Source of the DNA: Alloprevotella sp.
GTDB taxonomy: Bacteria > Bacteroidota > Bacteroidia > Bacteroidales > Muribaculaceae
Length of the DNA stretch: 64,000 nucleotides
Assembly (NCBI GenBank): GCA_023663135.1
Contig: JAMPIE010000005.1
Location: forward strand, 1-64,000
Direction: 5' to 3'
Position numbers and translations under genes: made by a program. The notes below the pieces were generated by a model. That model was not told the DNA's origin, searched no databases, and saw nothing but the letters and a program-made list of their open reading frames with translations. Each line of letters starts with the position of its first letter. Position 1 is the first letter of the stretch. Positions 26,593-35,715 of the stretch are shown here, piece by piece.

Positions 26593-27641
26593 TTCAAAAA
26601 GTCAAGCAGGGGCGTGAGGTCGTCGGGGGTCAACGCCCAGTCAGTGACAAATCTCACTGCGGTGTAGTGTGGGCCGGGCGTTCCCCAGGTCTCAAAGGTC
26701 GCTATCTGGCTCAGCGGCTCCAACTCGGCGTTAGGAATGAGGAAAAAGAGCTGGTTGGTGGGCGAGTCCACTACCGGTTCATATCCATGGGCCTTCATGG
26801 CCTCGCGCAAGATGGTGGCAGTGGCTATGCCGGCCTGCCCCACTCGTTCATAGAGGCCGTCGCTAAAAAGGGCTTTAAATTGCAGTCCCAAGAGGCGCCC
26901 CTTGGCCAATAGGCCGCCGCGCTGCTTTATCAGGGGGGTGAAGTGGCGCATCAGCCCGGGGTCGGTCACCACTATGGCTTCCCCCATCAGGGCCCCACAC
27001 TTGGTGCCTCCGATATAAAACACGTCGGCCAGCGATGCAAGGTCGGCGAGGCTCACATCGTTGCTCTCTGAAGCGAGGCCATAGGCCAGACGCGCTCCGT
27101 CAACAAACAGAGGCAGTCCGTAGCGGCGACACACGCGGCTTATCTCCTTCAGCTCGTCATGGCTATACAGGGTGCCGAGCTCGGTGGGCTGGGAGATATA
27201 GACCATTCCGGGCATCACGGTGTGGTCTTTCGACGGATCGGCTCTAAAGCTGTCTACAAGCTCGGCTATGGCCTCGGCCCCTATCTTGCCATCCACGGCC
27301 GGAAGGGTCATCACTTTATGCCCCGTGGCTTCTACTGCTCCGCTCTCATGCACGGCTATATGACCCGTGTCGGCGGCTATCACTCCTTCGCAGTGCCCAA
27401 GCAGAGCGGCAATGACGGTGGAGTTGGTCTGCGTCCCTCCGACGAGGAAATAGACTCTTGAGTCGTCGCGCTGCTTGCCCCCCTCGGGGAAGCAGGCGTC
27501 AAGTATCATGTTGCGGGCCTCGGCGCTTATGTCGTCGGTGCCATACCCCGGTGTGCGTTCAAAGTTTGTTTCCACCAACGCGGCAAGCACTTCGGGATGG
27601 GCGCCGGCCATGTAATCAGAGTCAAGTCGTAGCTTTGGCAT
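26589..27641 (-). CDS. ltaE: Low-specificity L-threonine aldolase (PLP)
   Basis: Threonine aldolase splits threonine or allo-threonine to glycine and acetaldehyde. The 350-residue fold-type I PLP enzyme has YFLVGGTQTNS near the PLP phosphate, HIAVHESGAVEATGH with the ring-stacking His, FVDGARLAYGLA with the Asp and Arg that contact PLP, and the Schiff-base lysine K214 in YIGGTKCGALMGE. A related beta-eliminating lyase is the alternative. It is the first gene of the sbcDC operon, an arrangement with no obvious functional link. Confidence 0.88.
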   Translation of the reverse strand: MPKLRLDSDYMAGAHPEVLAALVETNFERTPGYGTDDISAEARNMILDACFPEGGKQRDDSRVYFLVGGTQTNSTVIAALLGHCEGVIAADTGHIAVHESGAVEATGHKVMTLPAVDGKIGAEAIAELVDSFRADPSKDHTVMPGMVYISQPTELGTLYSHDELKEISRVCRRYGLPLFVDGARLAYGLASESNDVSLADLASLADVFYIGGTKCGALMGEAIVVTDPGLMRHFTPLIKQRGGLLAKGRLLGLQFKALFSDGLYERVGQAGIATATILREAMKAHGYEPVVDSPTNQLFFLIPNAELEPLSQIATFETWGTPGPHYTAVRFVTDWALTPDDLTPLLDFLK

Positions 27642-27672
27642 TATTAGTTATGTGATGTTGTGTTTGTGTTCG

Positions 27673-27680
27673 CAAAGTTA
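27673..27680 (-). promoter_or_regulatory. -7 box for the ltaE-sbcD-sbcC operon
   Basis: The minus strand reads TAACTTTG, 32 nt upstream of the ltaE ATG. No TTTG is seen at the -33 position. Confidence 0.6.
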
Positions 27681-27697
27681 ATAAAAAGGGGAGTTTT

Positions 27698-27730
27698 TTT
27701 GCGATTTGGAAGATAAAAATATTACATTTG
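27698..27730 (+). promoter_or_regulatory. Promoter for glgB
   Basis: TTTG at 27698-27701 and TACATTTG at 27723-27730 are 21 nt apart, about 35 nt upstream of the ATG. It is divergent from the ltaE promoter. Confidence 0.7.
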
Positions 27731-27764
27731 CATATTAATACTCAAATTCACCCCCACCCTCACA

Positions 27765-29819
27765 ATGCCAAAAGTCAAGAAACAGCTTAGAATTATTACC
27801 GACGACCCCTGGCTGGAGCCTTTTGCCCCGGCCATCGAAGGCCGACACCAGCAGGCCCTCCTCAAGGAAAAGGAGCTCCTCTCGGGTGGCGCCAAGTCGC
27901 TGGCCGACCTCGCCAACGGACATAATTACTTCGGCCTCCACCGTGAGCCCGATGGCTCATGGGTCTTCCGCGAATGGGCCCCTAACGCCACCGGTATCAC
28001 TCTCACCGGCGATTTCTCTAACTGGCAAGAGCAGATTAGATATCGCCTCGAGAGACTCGACGGGGGTGTGTGGGAGCTCCGTCTCCCGGCCGACGCTCTC
28101 TCCCACGGCCAGTTTTACAAGATGCTTGTACACTGGGACGGAGGCATGGGCGAGCGTCTCCCGGCCTATGCCACCCGTGTAGTCCAAGACCCCTCTACTC
28201 GTCTATTCTCTGCTCAGGTCTGGGATCCTCCTACACCCTATGTCTGGCAGTCTGAAAAGTTTAAGCCCGACACTAAGCCTCTCCTTATTTATGAGTGCCA
28301 TATAGGCATGGCTCAGGAGACCGAGGGGGTGGGATCTTATGCCGATTTTCGCGACAAAATCCTCCCGCGCATCCATGCCGACGGCTACAACGCTATCCAG
28401 ATCATGGCCATACAGGAGCATCCTTACTATGGCTCATTTGGCTATCACGTAAGCAATTTCTTTGCCGCCTCTTCTCGCTTCGGCACTCCCGAAGATCTCA
28501 AGAGCCTCATCGACACGGCCCACTCTATGGGCATCGCCGTCATCATGGATATCGTCCACTCTCATGCCGTCAAAAATGAAAATGAGGGTCTGGGTCGCCT
28601 CGACGGCTCTCCCGACCTCTATTTCTACGGCGACGATCGTCGAGAACACCCCGCCTGGGACTCGCTCTGCTTTGACTATGGCAAAAATGAGGTGATCCAC
28701 TTCCTGCTCTCCAACTGCAAATTCTGGCTCGAAGAATATCATTTCGACGGTTTCCGCTTCGACGGCGTCACCTCTATGCTCTATTACAACCATGGCCTCG
28801 GTCAAGACTTCGGCTCGTATGCCGACTATTACAACGGCAATCAAAACACCGATGCCATCACCTATCTCACTCTCGCCAACAAGCTCATCCACAAGGTCAA
28901 CCCCCACGCCATCACCATCGCCGAAGAGATGAGCGGCATGCCCGGTCTCGCGCTCCCCGTCTCTTCAGGCGGCATCGGATTTGACTACCGCATGGCTATG
29001 GGTATCCCCGACTACTGGATCAAGACTCTCAAAGAAAAAAAAGATGAAGACTGGCATCCAACCTCTATCTTCTGGGAGCTCACCAACCGACGAGCCGACG
29101 AGAAGACCATCTCTTATGTAGAGAGCCACGACCAAGCTCTCGTCGGCGACAAAACCATCATCTTCCGCCTTATCGACAAGGAGATGTATTGGCACATGAT
29201 GACCTCCGACGACGACATGACCGTGGCACGCGGTATGGCCCTCCACAAGATGATTCGCCTCGTCACGGCTTCTACCATCAATGGTGGTTACCTCAACTTC
29301 ATGGGCAACGAGTGGGGCCACCCCGAGTGGATCGACTTCCCCCGCGAAGGCAATGGTTGGAGCTATAAGTATGCTCGCCGTCAATGGAGCCTCGTTGACT
29401 CCCCCGACCTCAAGTATCGTTTTCTCAACGCTTTCGACAATGCTATGATTGAGCTCATCGGCGGGACCTATAATTTCCAGGCCCTCCCCATCGAGAAGCT
29501 CTGGGAAAAGGACGACGACCAGGTGCTCGCCTACAAGCGTGGCCCCTATGTCTTTGTATTCAACTTCAATCCCGCCAAGTCTTTCTCCGGCTACGGCATT
29601 CTCACCCCTCCCGGCGAATATGAGTGTATCCTCTCCTCCGACAGCCCCGAGTTTGGCGGTTATGGCAACATCGACGAGGGTGTCCACCACTTCACTCAGC
29701 CCGATCCTCTCTACACCCCCCACGGCGTTGCATGGCTTAGCCTCTACCTCCCCGCTCGTTCGGCCCAGGTGCTCCGGCTAAAGCCCCGCCACCCTGGCCG
29801 CCCCCGCAAAGAGAAGTAA
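27765..29819 (+). CDS. glgB: 1,4-alpha-glucan branching enzyme (GH13)
   Basis: GlgB makes alpha-1,6 branches in glycogen. The 684-residue enzyme has an N-terminal CBM48 (about 55-165, HREPDGSWVFREWAP), a GH13 barrel and a C-terminal beta domain. Catalytic residues are D333 (DGFRFDGVTSML) and E387 (ITIAEEMSG), with YVESHDQALVGD supplying the third acid. Overall it resembles the eukaryote-like branching enzymes common in Bacteroidales rather than E. coli GlgB. The last residues are basic (HPGRPRKEK). It appears monocistronic and ends at a hairpin shared with the convergent porin gene. Confidence 0.95.
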   Translation: MPKVKKQLRIITDDPWLEPFAPAIEGRHQQALLKEKELLSGGAKSLADLANGHNYFGLHREPDGSWVFREWAPNATGITLTGDFSNWQEQIRYRLERLDGGVWELRLPADALSHGQFYKMLVHWDGGMGERLPAYATRVVQDPSTRLFSAQVWDPPTPYVWQSEKFKPDTKPLLIYECHIGMAQETEGVGSYADFRDKILPRIHADGYNAIQIMAIQEHPYYGSFGYHVSNFFAASSRFGTPEDLKSLIDTAHSMGIAVIMDIVHSHAVKNENEGLGRLDGSPDLYFYGDDRREHPAWDSLCFDYGKNEVIHFLLSNCKFWLEEYHFDGFRFDGVTSMLYYNHGLGQDFGSYADYYNGNQNTDAITYLTLANKLIHKVNPHAITIAEEMSGMPGLALPVSSGGIGFDYRMAMGIPDYWIKTLKEKKDEDWHPTSIFWELTNRRADEKTISYVESHDQALVGDKTIIFRLIDKEMYWHMMTSDDDMTVARGMALHKMIRLVTASTINGGYLNFMGNEWGHPEWIDFPREGNGWSYKYARRQWSLVDSPDLKYRFLNAFDNAMIELIGGTYNFQALPIEKLWEKDDDQVLAYKRGPYVFVFNFNPAKSFSGYGILTPPGEYECILSSDSPEFGGYGNIDEGVHHFTQPDPLYTPHGVAWLSLYLPARSAQVLRLKPRHPGRPRKEK

Positions 29820-29848
29820 GAGCCTGTTTCACGCCGCAAATCATCAAG

Positions 29849-29880
29849 AAGGCGGAGCCCCCACCGGGGAGCCCCGCCTT
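29849..29880. terminator. Shared hairpin between glgB and the porin gene
   Basis: AAGGCGG pairs with CCGCCTT, extended inward by GC and CCC/GGG pairs. It lies between two convergent stops; T-tracts are weak on both sides. Confidence 0.65.
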
Positions 29881-29897
29881 CAATCATCTCTTAATAA

Positions 29898-31214
29898 TCA
29901 AAATGCGTAGCATACTCCGACCGACGGCGCAAAGGCATGCACTCGATAATCGGCCTTAAACTCCATCTTGCGCTGGAGCAACAGGTCTTCATATGGACAG
30001 CTCACTCCGTCGGCGCCCAATCCGGCGATATACATCAATGAGAAATCAACCGACAGGCCCGTCAGTGGACGGAACGAGAGTCCGACGGTAGGCTCTATCT
30101 TCGTCATACCCGGTGTCTCGGGGTTATAATGGTTGTCGTTGACCGGAGTAGTGTCTAACATCACGCCGGCGCGCAGGTCGAGCCGCTTCGTCATGGCATA
30201 CTGTGCACCCATTTTAAACGCCCACGCGTTCTTATATGCCTTAGGTATGTTCTGGTCAAAAGCTTCAAGGGGCGATGGAAAGTTGACATTGAGCTGCCGG
30301 TAGGTCTTCCATCCGGTGAGCTGGGCGTCAAAGGCCAAGGTGAGAGAGGTGGCTGGCTTGTAGGAGACACCCATGTTGAGCACCCACGGGCAGGGCATCG
30401 AGGCCGAAAAGTTTTTCTCATTGACAAGGCCAAGCTTGCTCTCCAGCACACTCTCAGCTGCCGTGTTGGCATAGGTTACCGTGGCTACTCCGGCCGACAC
30501 TTTCATCCCCATACGAGTGCGGAATGATGCACCGGCTATCCACCGGCTGTCTATCTCATACATCACGCCTACATTAGCTCCAAGAGCCACGTCTGAAGTC
30601 CCCTTGAGGTTCACCGACGCTGCCGCCGTATGGCCCAGCGCCGGCAGGGGAAGCCCCATTATACCGGCCATGGCGTCAAATGAGCTGCCGCTCACGAGCG
30701 CCTTATTCAGGTCCACTGACCCCCAGGCTATCATAAGGCCCGCCCCGACAGAGAGTCGAGGGGTGATGCGCCATGAGACCGTGGGCTGCACGGTGAAGGT
30801 CTTCAAGTCCACCTTCTGGTTGAGCACCGCTCCGGGCCAATCGTTGGTCCAGTTGATGGAGCTGCCGTAGGGGGTGTAGAAACTCACTCCCGCCTGAAGG
30901 TTATCGTAGATGCGGAATGAGGCGTTAAACGCCAAGGGAGTGCTCAGCCCGTTGTGAGTCTTGTATGTATTACCGTCATGGATACATGAGGCTATAGCTT
31001 TAATGCCGGTAAAGGAGCCGGTAAGTTCGAGGGTCTTGTCAGAGAAGGCGAGGCCGCCCGGGTTGAAGATCATGCTCTCAGCTCCGAGCTTCATTGCGGT
31101 GCCGACATGGCCCATGCCAAGCTGCTTGGCACTTAAGGTGTTGATTTGATAGCCTTCTGCCATCGCCGTCATCGCCATCAGCATGGCTCCGGCCACTAAA
31201 ACAGTTTTTTTCAT
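29898..31214 (-). CDS. FadL/OmpP1/TodX-family outer-membrane protein
   Basis: FadL-family barrels let hydrophobic compounds cross the outer membrane. The 438-residue protein has a signal peptide ending at AMAEG, followed by the family start GYQINTLSAKQLGMGHVGTA, then MIFNPGGLAF, where the Asn-Pro-Gly-Gly motif is characteristic. Alternating beta strands fill the rest and it ends in a C-terminal aromatic residue (VCYAF), as outer-membrane barrels do. Substrate is unknown; fatty acids are one possibility. Confidence 0.9.
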   Translation of the reverse strand: MKKTVLVAGAMLMAMTAMAEGYQINTLSAKQLGMGHVGTAMKLGAESMIFNPGGLAFSDKTLELTGSFTGIKAIASCIHDGNTYKTHNGLSTPLAFNASFRIYDNLQAGVSFYTPYGSSINWTNDWPGAVLNQKVDLKTFTVQPTVSWRITPRLSVGAGLMIAWGSVDLNKALVSGSSFDAMAGIMGLPLPALGHTAAASVNLKGTSDVALGANVGVMYEIDSRWIAGASFRTRMGMKVSAGVATVTYANTAAESVLESKLGLVNEKNFSASMPCPWVLNMGVSYKPATSLTLAFDAQLTGWKTYRQLNVNFPSPLEAFDQNIPKAYKNAWAFKMGAQYAMTKRLDLRAGVMLDTTPVNDNHYNPETPGMTKIEPTVGLSFRPLTGLSVDFSLMYIAGLGADGVSCPYEDLLLQRKMEFKADYRVHAFAPSVGVCYAF

Positions 31215-31278
31215 TCAAAAATGAGGAGGAGGTTGTAGAGTGTGAAGATTGATTGACCGGGAGAGACGAGAGATGCCG

Positions 31279-31286
31279 CAAAGATA
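31279..31286 (-). promoter_or_regulatory. -7 box for the porin gene
   Basis: The minus strand reads TATCTTTG, giving a leader of about 58 nt before the ATG at 31214. Confidence 0.6.
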
Positions 31287-31363
31287 AGCATTTTTATCCA
31301 ATCCATAAGTATTTTCTACCAAAATCCGCATCCTTACAAGATTCACAAAAAATTGGACTAACA

Positions 31364-31395
31364 TTTGGCCATGTGAGGAAAAATGCGTACCTTCG
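31364..31395 (+). promoter_or_regulatory. Promoter for rplU-rpmA
   Basis: TTTG at 31364-31367 and TACCTTCG at 31388-31395 are separated by exactly 20 nt. The -7 box differs from consensus at one base. A leader of about 90 nt follows, containing the palindrome GGTTAACC. Confidence 0.7.
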
Positions 31396-31494
31396 CAGCC
31401 GAATCACACCGAACCGGGCTCAATCTGAAGTATCGACCATAGTGTCAGGCCGATCGCCCGACGGGTTAACCATCTAAGACAACGCAACATAGCA

Positions 31495-31815
31495 ATGTAT
31501 GCAATCGTAGAAATTCAGGGACAGCAGTTCAAGGCTGAGGCCAACAAGTTCCTGTATGTTCACTACCTCGGCGAAGGCGCCGAAAAGGGATCTACGGTCG
31601 AATTTGACCGCGTCCTCCTCGCCGAGACCGATGGAGCCGTGAAGGTGGGTGCTCCTACCGTCGACGGCGCAAAAGTAGTTTGCGAGGTGCTCGAAAACCT
31701 CGTTAAAGGCGACAAGGTTATCGTCTTCAAGAAGAAGCGCCGCAAGGGCTACCGCCGCAAAAACGGCCATCGCCAGTGCTTCTCAAAGGTGTTAGTTAAA
31801 GAAGTAGTTGCTTAA
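31495..31815 (+). CDS. rplU: Large-subunit ribosomal protein L21 (bL21)
   Basis: L21 binds 23S rRNA. The 106-residue protein starts [15 protein letters not shown] and has [13 protein letters not shown] and the basic C-terminal stretch [18 protein letters not shown] that is the L21 signature. It precedes rpmA by 23 bp, the usual pairing. The roughly 90-nt leader upstream may carry autoregulatory structure, but none can be confirmed by eye. Confidence 0.97.
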   Translation: MYAIVEIQGQQFKAEANKFLYVHYLGEGAEKGSTVEFDRVLLAETDGAVKVGAPTVDGAKVVCEVLENLVKGDKVIVFKKKRRKGYRRKNGHRQCFSKVLVKEVVA

Positions 31816-31838
31816 TCCCCTTAATCCCACAAAGAGAA

Positions 31839-32099
31839 ATGGCACATAAAAAAGGTGTAGGTAGTTCTAAGAACGGCCGCGAATCCGAAAGCAAACGTCT
31901 CGGCGTGAAAATTTTTGGTGGCCAGGCTTGCAAGGCCGGCAACATCATCAAGCGTCAGCGTGGCACAGTCCACCATCCCGGCCTCAATGTCGGCATGGGC
32001 AAGGACCACACAATCTATGCTCTGATCGACGGCGTAGTGGTCTTCTCTGAGGGCCGTAATGGTCGCCGCTTCATCAACGTTGCCCCCGCTCAGGCCTAA
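31839..32099 (+). CDS. rpmA: Large-subunit ribosomal protein L27 (bL27)
   Basis: L27 reaches the peptidyl-transferase centre with its N terminus. The 86-residue product starts [20 protein letters not shown] and has LGVKIFGGQ and the [21 protein letters not shown] motif of the family. The N terminus begins directly at the conserved MAHKK, without the cleaved extension found in Firmicutes. A strong terminator follows. Confidence 0.98.
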   Translation: MAHKKGVGSSKNGRESESKRLGVKIFGGQACKAGNIIKRQRGTVHHPGLNVGMGKDHTIYALIDGVVVFSEGRNGRRFINVAPAQA

Positions 32100-32135
32100 T
32101 CGCCTCTCCGCGGAGCCACCGCATAACCCCCATTC

Positions 32136-32180
32136 TCCGGGCCTGCAGCATCTTCCGGCTGCCGGCCCGGACTCTTTTTT
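32136..32180 (+). terminator. Intrinsic terminator after rpmA
   Basis: TCCGGGC (32136-32142) pairs with GCCCGGA (32165-32171), with an inner CAGC/GCTG pairing, followed by six T. Confidence 0.9.
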
Positions 32181-32220
32181 CCGACTCGCTCCCCCTATTT
32201 TTTATTTTCTGAAAAAAGTG

Positions 32221-32228
32221 TAATTTTG
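32221..32228 (+). promoter_or_regulatory. -7 box for panB
   Basis: TAATTTTG fits the TAnnTTTG consensus and lies 32 nt upstream of the panB ATG; no clear -33 TTTG. Confidence 0.6.
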
Positions 32229-32260
32229 CAGCCCGAAATAACCAAAAGCAACATACACAA

Positions 32261-33082
32261 ATGTCATCATATACCGAAAATAAGAAGACCAAGGTCACTG
32301 CCGCCTCGCTGCGCGGCATGAAGCTCGGCGGCGAAAAGATTGCTTGCCTCACTGCCTATGACTTCACCATGGCGCGGCTCGTAGACCAGGCCGGCCTCGA
32401 TCTTATTCTCGTCGGCGACTCTGCCAGCAATGTTATGGCCGGAAACACCACAACCCTCCCCATCACTCTTGACGAAATGATCATCTATGCCCGCTCCGTG
32501 GCGCGTGGCGTCGAGAGAGCCATGGTGATAGTCGATCTCCCATTCGGCTCATATCAAGGCAATTCCGCCACTGCCCTTCAAAGCGCCATCAGAGTCATGA
32601 AAGAGACCGGCGCAGAGGGCGTCAAGATTGAAGGTGGAGCAGAGATACGCGAGAGCGTCGAGCGCATCCTCTCAGCCGGCATCCCCGTATGTGGCCACCT
32701 TGGTCTCACTCCCCAGTCTATCAACAAGTTTGGCTCATATGGCGTCCGCGCCCGCGAAAAGGCCGAGGCTCAGAAGCTTCTCGAAGATGCACGGCTGCTT
32801 GACTCGCTCGGCGTCTTTGCCATAGTCCTGGAAAAGATTCCGGCCGACCTTGCCGCGCGCGTCACCCGCGAGGTGTCATGCCCCGTGATTGGCATAGGCG
32901 CCGGCTCTGATGTCGACGGCCAGATCCTCGTCACTCAAGATATGCTCGGCATGAACGATGGCTTCAAGCCCAAGTTTCTTCGCCCCTATGCCGACCTGGC
33001 CAACACCATCCGCAAGAGCCTCGGCCAATATGTAGCCGACGTAAAGGACATCAACTTCCCCTCCGACAAGGAGCGATACTAA
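32261..33082 (+). CDS. panB: 3-methyl-2-oxobutanoate hydroxymethyltransferase
   Basis: PanB adds a hydroxymethyl group from methylene-tetrahydrofolate to 2-oxoisovalerate, the first committed step to pantothenate and CoA. The 273-residue protein has [36 protein letters not shown] with a magnesium-binding Asp, [28 protein letters not shown] and the catalytic Glu region [11 protein letters not shown]. Length is normal. It stands alone with its own promoter and terminator; coaE, a later CoA-pathway gene, lies about 10 kb downstream. Confidence 0.97.
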   Translation: MSSYTENKKTKVTAASLRGMKLGGEKIACLTAYDFTMARLVDQAGLDLILVGDSASNVMAGNTTTLPITLDEMIIYARSVARGVERAMVIVDLPFGSYQGNSATALQSAIRVMKETGAEGVKIEGGAEIRESVERILSAGIPVCGHLGLTPQSINKFGSYGVRAREKAEAQKLLEDARLLDSLGVFAIVLEKIPADLAARVTREVSCPVIGIGAGSDVDGQILVTQDMLGMNDGFKPKFLRPYADLANTIRKSLGQYVADVKDINFPSDKERY

Positions 33083-33128
33083 ATTATCCCTCCTCTCCTC
33101 CTCTTTCCGACTCAACCTCGACAAGTCT

Positions 33129-33161
33129 ATCCTCGACATTTTTCATTTGTCGAGGATTTTT
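33129..33161 (+). terminator. Terminator of panB, abutting the rsfS promoter
   Basis: ATCCTCGACA (33129-33138) pairs perfectly with TGTCGAGGAT (33148-33157) and is followed by TTTT. A further direct copy of CCTCGACA lies just upstream, at 33117-33124, and could form an alternative hairpin. Confidence 0.85.
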
Positions 33162-33163
33162 CG

Positions 33164-33171
33164 TACCTTTG
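33164..33171 (+). promoter_or_regulatory. -7 box for the rsfS-ftsH-tgt run
   Basis: TACCTTTG begins 3 nt after the T-run of the panB terminator. It is about 60 nt upstream of rsfS. The -33 region would lie inside the terminator stem. Confidence 0.7.
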
Positions 33172-33231
33172 CACGTTGATTGGGCTAAATTGTCCTCAAT
33201 CATCTTTTTTTCATAATCCCTATCGCATCTA

Positions 33232-33591
33232 ATGACTCATCCAACGGACATCACTCCGCTTATTATAGAAGGCATTCGCAATCGCAAAGGCCGTAAAATC
33301 ACCACCATCGACATGACCGGCATCGAGACGGCAGCCACTCCCCGCTTCATCATATGCGAGGGCTCATCGTCGCAGCAGGTAGGTGCTATTGCCGATAGCA
33401 TCCGCGAATATTTGCTCGAGCAGGTCGGCATTAAGCCCTACAACTATGATGGCTATGGCAACTCCACCTGGATTGTCATCGACTACGGCGACACAATGGT
33501 CCACATCTTCCATCCCGAGACACGCCGACTCTACAACCTTGAAGAACTCTGGGCCGACGGGGTCGTCTCTGAGCTTCCCGACCTTGACTAA
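33232..33591 (+). CDS. rsfS: Ribosomal silencing factor RsfS
   Basis: RsfS (Iojap family) binds L14 and blocks subunit joining when nutrients are short. The 119-residue protein has the core strands KITTIDMTGIE, PRFIICEGSSSQQV, and STWIVIDYGDTMVHIFHPETRRLYNLEELWAD, the family signature. It heads a co-directional run: ftsH follows after 40 bp, then tgt, the LptF/G permease and four more genes. Confidence 0.96.
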   Translation: MTHPTDITPLIIEGIRNRKGRKITTIDMTGIETAATPRFIICEGSSSQQVGAIADSIREYLLEQVGIKPYNYDGYGNSTWIVIDYGDTMVHIFHPETRRLYNLEELWADGVVSELPDLD

Positions 33592-33631
33592 TCTCCTCAT
33601 CCCCCTCTCACTTTAGCTAATACTCCCCTTT

Positions 33632-35692
33632 ATGTCCAACAATAAGAAGACGGGTTTTAAACTCAATATGTATTGGATGTATGCCATCGTGGCTGTGTTT
33701 CTTATCGGCATCCTCTACCTTGACAATGAGTCGCTTACCCGCGAAAACATATCCTCCACCAAGTTTAAGCAGCTCGTAGAGAGCGGCGGTGTCACCAAGA
33801 TCGTCGTCTTCACCAACACCGGCGAGGCTCAGGCGTTTCTCAACGACTCCCTCGCCGCCAAAGAGTTTCCACGCGAGTTTAAGCCCGGCTCCGGAATCAA
33901 GGCCTCGGTAAGCGCCAATTTCTCCAGCGCCGACAAGCTCCAAGACATGATTGACAATTGGGTGCGACTCGGTCAGTTTCATGGCGAAGTAAAGTTTGAG
34001 AAAAAGAGCGACTACTCCGCCATGATATGGACCCTCGCTCCCGTGGCTCTTCTCATCCTCTTCTGGTTTGTCATGATGCGCAAGATGGGCACCGGTGGCC
34101 CCGGCGGAGGTGGCGGCGTCTTTAGTGTCGGCAAGTCCAAGGCCAAAATCTTTGACAAGGATGGCCCCGTGCAGGTCACCTTTAAGGATGTAGCCGGCCT
34201 CTCTGAGGCTAAGACCGAGATTGAAGAGATCGTCGAATTCCTCAAAAACCCCGGTCGATACACCGACCTCGGCGGTAAGATCCCCAAGGGGGCACTCCTC
34301 GTAGGCCCTCCCGGCACCGGTAAGACTCTCCTGGCCAAGGCCGTTGCCGGCGAGGCCAATGTGCCCTTCTTCTCCCTCTCGGGCTCCGACTTCGTGGAGA
34401 TGTTTGTCGGCGTCGGCGCCTCCCGAGTCCGCGACCTCTTCCGCCAAGCCAAGGAAAAGGCTCCATGTATCGTCTTTATCGATGAAATCGACGCCGTAGG
34501 TCGCGCTCGTGGCAAGAACCTCAACATGGGAGCCAACGATGAGCGCGAGAACACTCTCAACCAGCTCCTTACCGAGATGGACGGCTTCGGCACCAATAGC
34601 GGCGTCATCATACTCGCCGCCACCAACCGTGTCGACATCCTCGACAAAGCTCTCCTGCGTGCCGGCCGCTTTGACCGCCAGATCTACGTTGACCTCCCCG
34701 ACCTCCCCGACCGCGTGGCCATCTTCAATGTACACCTCCGCAAGATTAAGATCGACGGCTCTGTCGACGTAGACCTCCTCGCCCGTCAGACCCCAGGCTT
34801 CTCCGGCGCCGACATTGCCAACGTCTGCAACGAGGCCGCCCTCATCGCTGCCCGCCACAACAAGACCTCCGTTGGCCGCCAAGATTTCATCGACGCCGTC
34901 GACCGCATCATTGGCGGCCTGGAGAAACGCAACAAGATCTTCACCGACGAAGAGAAGCGCTCCGTGGCTGTCCATGAGGCCGGACATGCCACTGTCTCTT
35001 GGCATCTCCAGTATGCCAACCCCCTGATTAAGGTCACCATCGTCCCCCGCGGCAAGGCTCTCGGAGCAGCTTGGTATCTCCCCGAGGAGAGACAGATTAC
35101 CCCCTCCCAGGCACTCCTCGACCAGATATGTGGCCTCTTGGGCGGCAGGGCCGCCGAGGAGCTCTTCCTCGGCCACATCTCCACCGGCGCCGCCAACGAC
35201 CTTGAACGAGTCACCAAGATGGCCTACGCCATGGTGGTTTACTATGGCATGAGCGAACGTATGCCCAACCTCAGCTATTACGACTCCACCGGACAAGACT
35301 ACGGCTTCAGCAAGCCTTACAGCAGCGAAAGAGCCAAGGTGATCGATGAGGAGGTGAGCCGCATCATCTCTGAGCAATATGAGAGAGCCAAGGAAATCCT
35401 CCGCGCTCATGCCAAAGGCCACAGCGAGCTCGCCGATACTCTCGTCTCCCGCGAGGTGATCTTCACCGAAGATGTCGAGCGCATCTTTGGCCCGCGAAAA
35501 TGGGTGTCGCGCACCGACGAGATCTTAGCCGCCAACCCCAAGGCGGCCCTCCCGCCTAAGGAGGATGACTCCAACGACTCTCCCTCCAAGGGCAACGATG
35601 ACAGCGACAAAGAGCGCGACCCCAACGAGCCTCCACCACCTCCTCGCCGCAACAACGACACTGAGAATAACGACTGTTCTTTCAAATACTGA
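33632..35692 (+). CDS. ftsH: ATP-dependent zinc metalloprotease FtsH
   Basis: FtsH extracts and degrades membrane and regulatory proteins. The 686-residue protein has two membrane segments (about 15-32 and 130-148) flanking a periplasmic domain, then the AAA module with Walker A GPPGTGKT at 225-232, Walker [10 protein letters not shown], and the SRH segment [11 protein letters not shown]. The zinc protease site HEAGH begins at H448, with the downstream acidic ligand expected in the family. A glycine-rich linker (GGPGGGGGV) follows the second membrane segment. The C-terminal 60 residues are charged and proline-rich and probably disordered. Confidence 0.98.
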   Translation: MSNNKKTGFKLNMYWMYAIVAVFLIGILYLDNESLTRENISSTKFKQLVESGGVTKIVVFTNTGEAQAFLNDSLAAKEFPREFKPGSGIKASVSANFSSADKLQDMIDNWVRLGQFHGEVKFEKKSDYSAMIWTLAPVALLILFWFVMMRKMGTGGPGGGGGVFSVGKSKAKIFDKDGPVQVTFKDVAGLSEAKTEIEEIVEFLKNPGRYTDLGGKIPKGALLVGPPGTGKTLLAKAVAGEANVPFFSLSGSDFVEMFVGVGASRVRDLFRQAKEKAPCIVFIDEIDAVGRARGKNLNMGANDERENTLNQLLTEMDGFGTNSGVIILAATNRVDILDKALLRAGRFDRQIYVDLPDLPDRVAIFNVHLRKIKIDGSVDVDLLARQTPGFSGADIANVCNEAALIAARHNKTSVGRQDFIDAVDRIIGGLEKRNKIFTDEEKRSVAVHEAGHATVSWHLQYANPLIKVTIVPRGKALGAAWYLPEERQITPSQALLDQICGLLGGRAAEELFLGHISTGAANDLERVTKMAYAMVVYYGMSERMPNLSYYDSTGQDYGFSKPYSSERAKVIDEEVSRIISEQYERAKEILRAHAKGHSELADTLVSREVIFTEDVERIFGPRKWVSRTDEILAANPKAALPPKEDDSNDSPSKGNDDSDKERDPNEPPPPPRRNNDTENNDCSFKY

Positions 35693-35715
35693 CGCGCCTC
35701 TCCCCCCTTAAGAGC

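Noticed and set aside
33617-35422. 601-codon open frame on the minus strand across ftsH
   Set aside because: It is antisense to a complete FtsH with all catalytic motifs. The sense genes use C-ending codons and few TTA, CTA or TCA codons, so antisense frames stay open by chance. The translated product has no recognisable domain.
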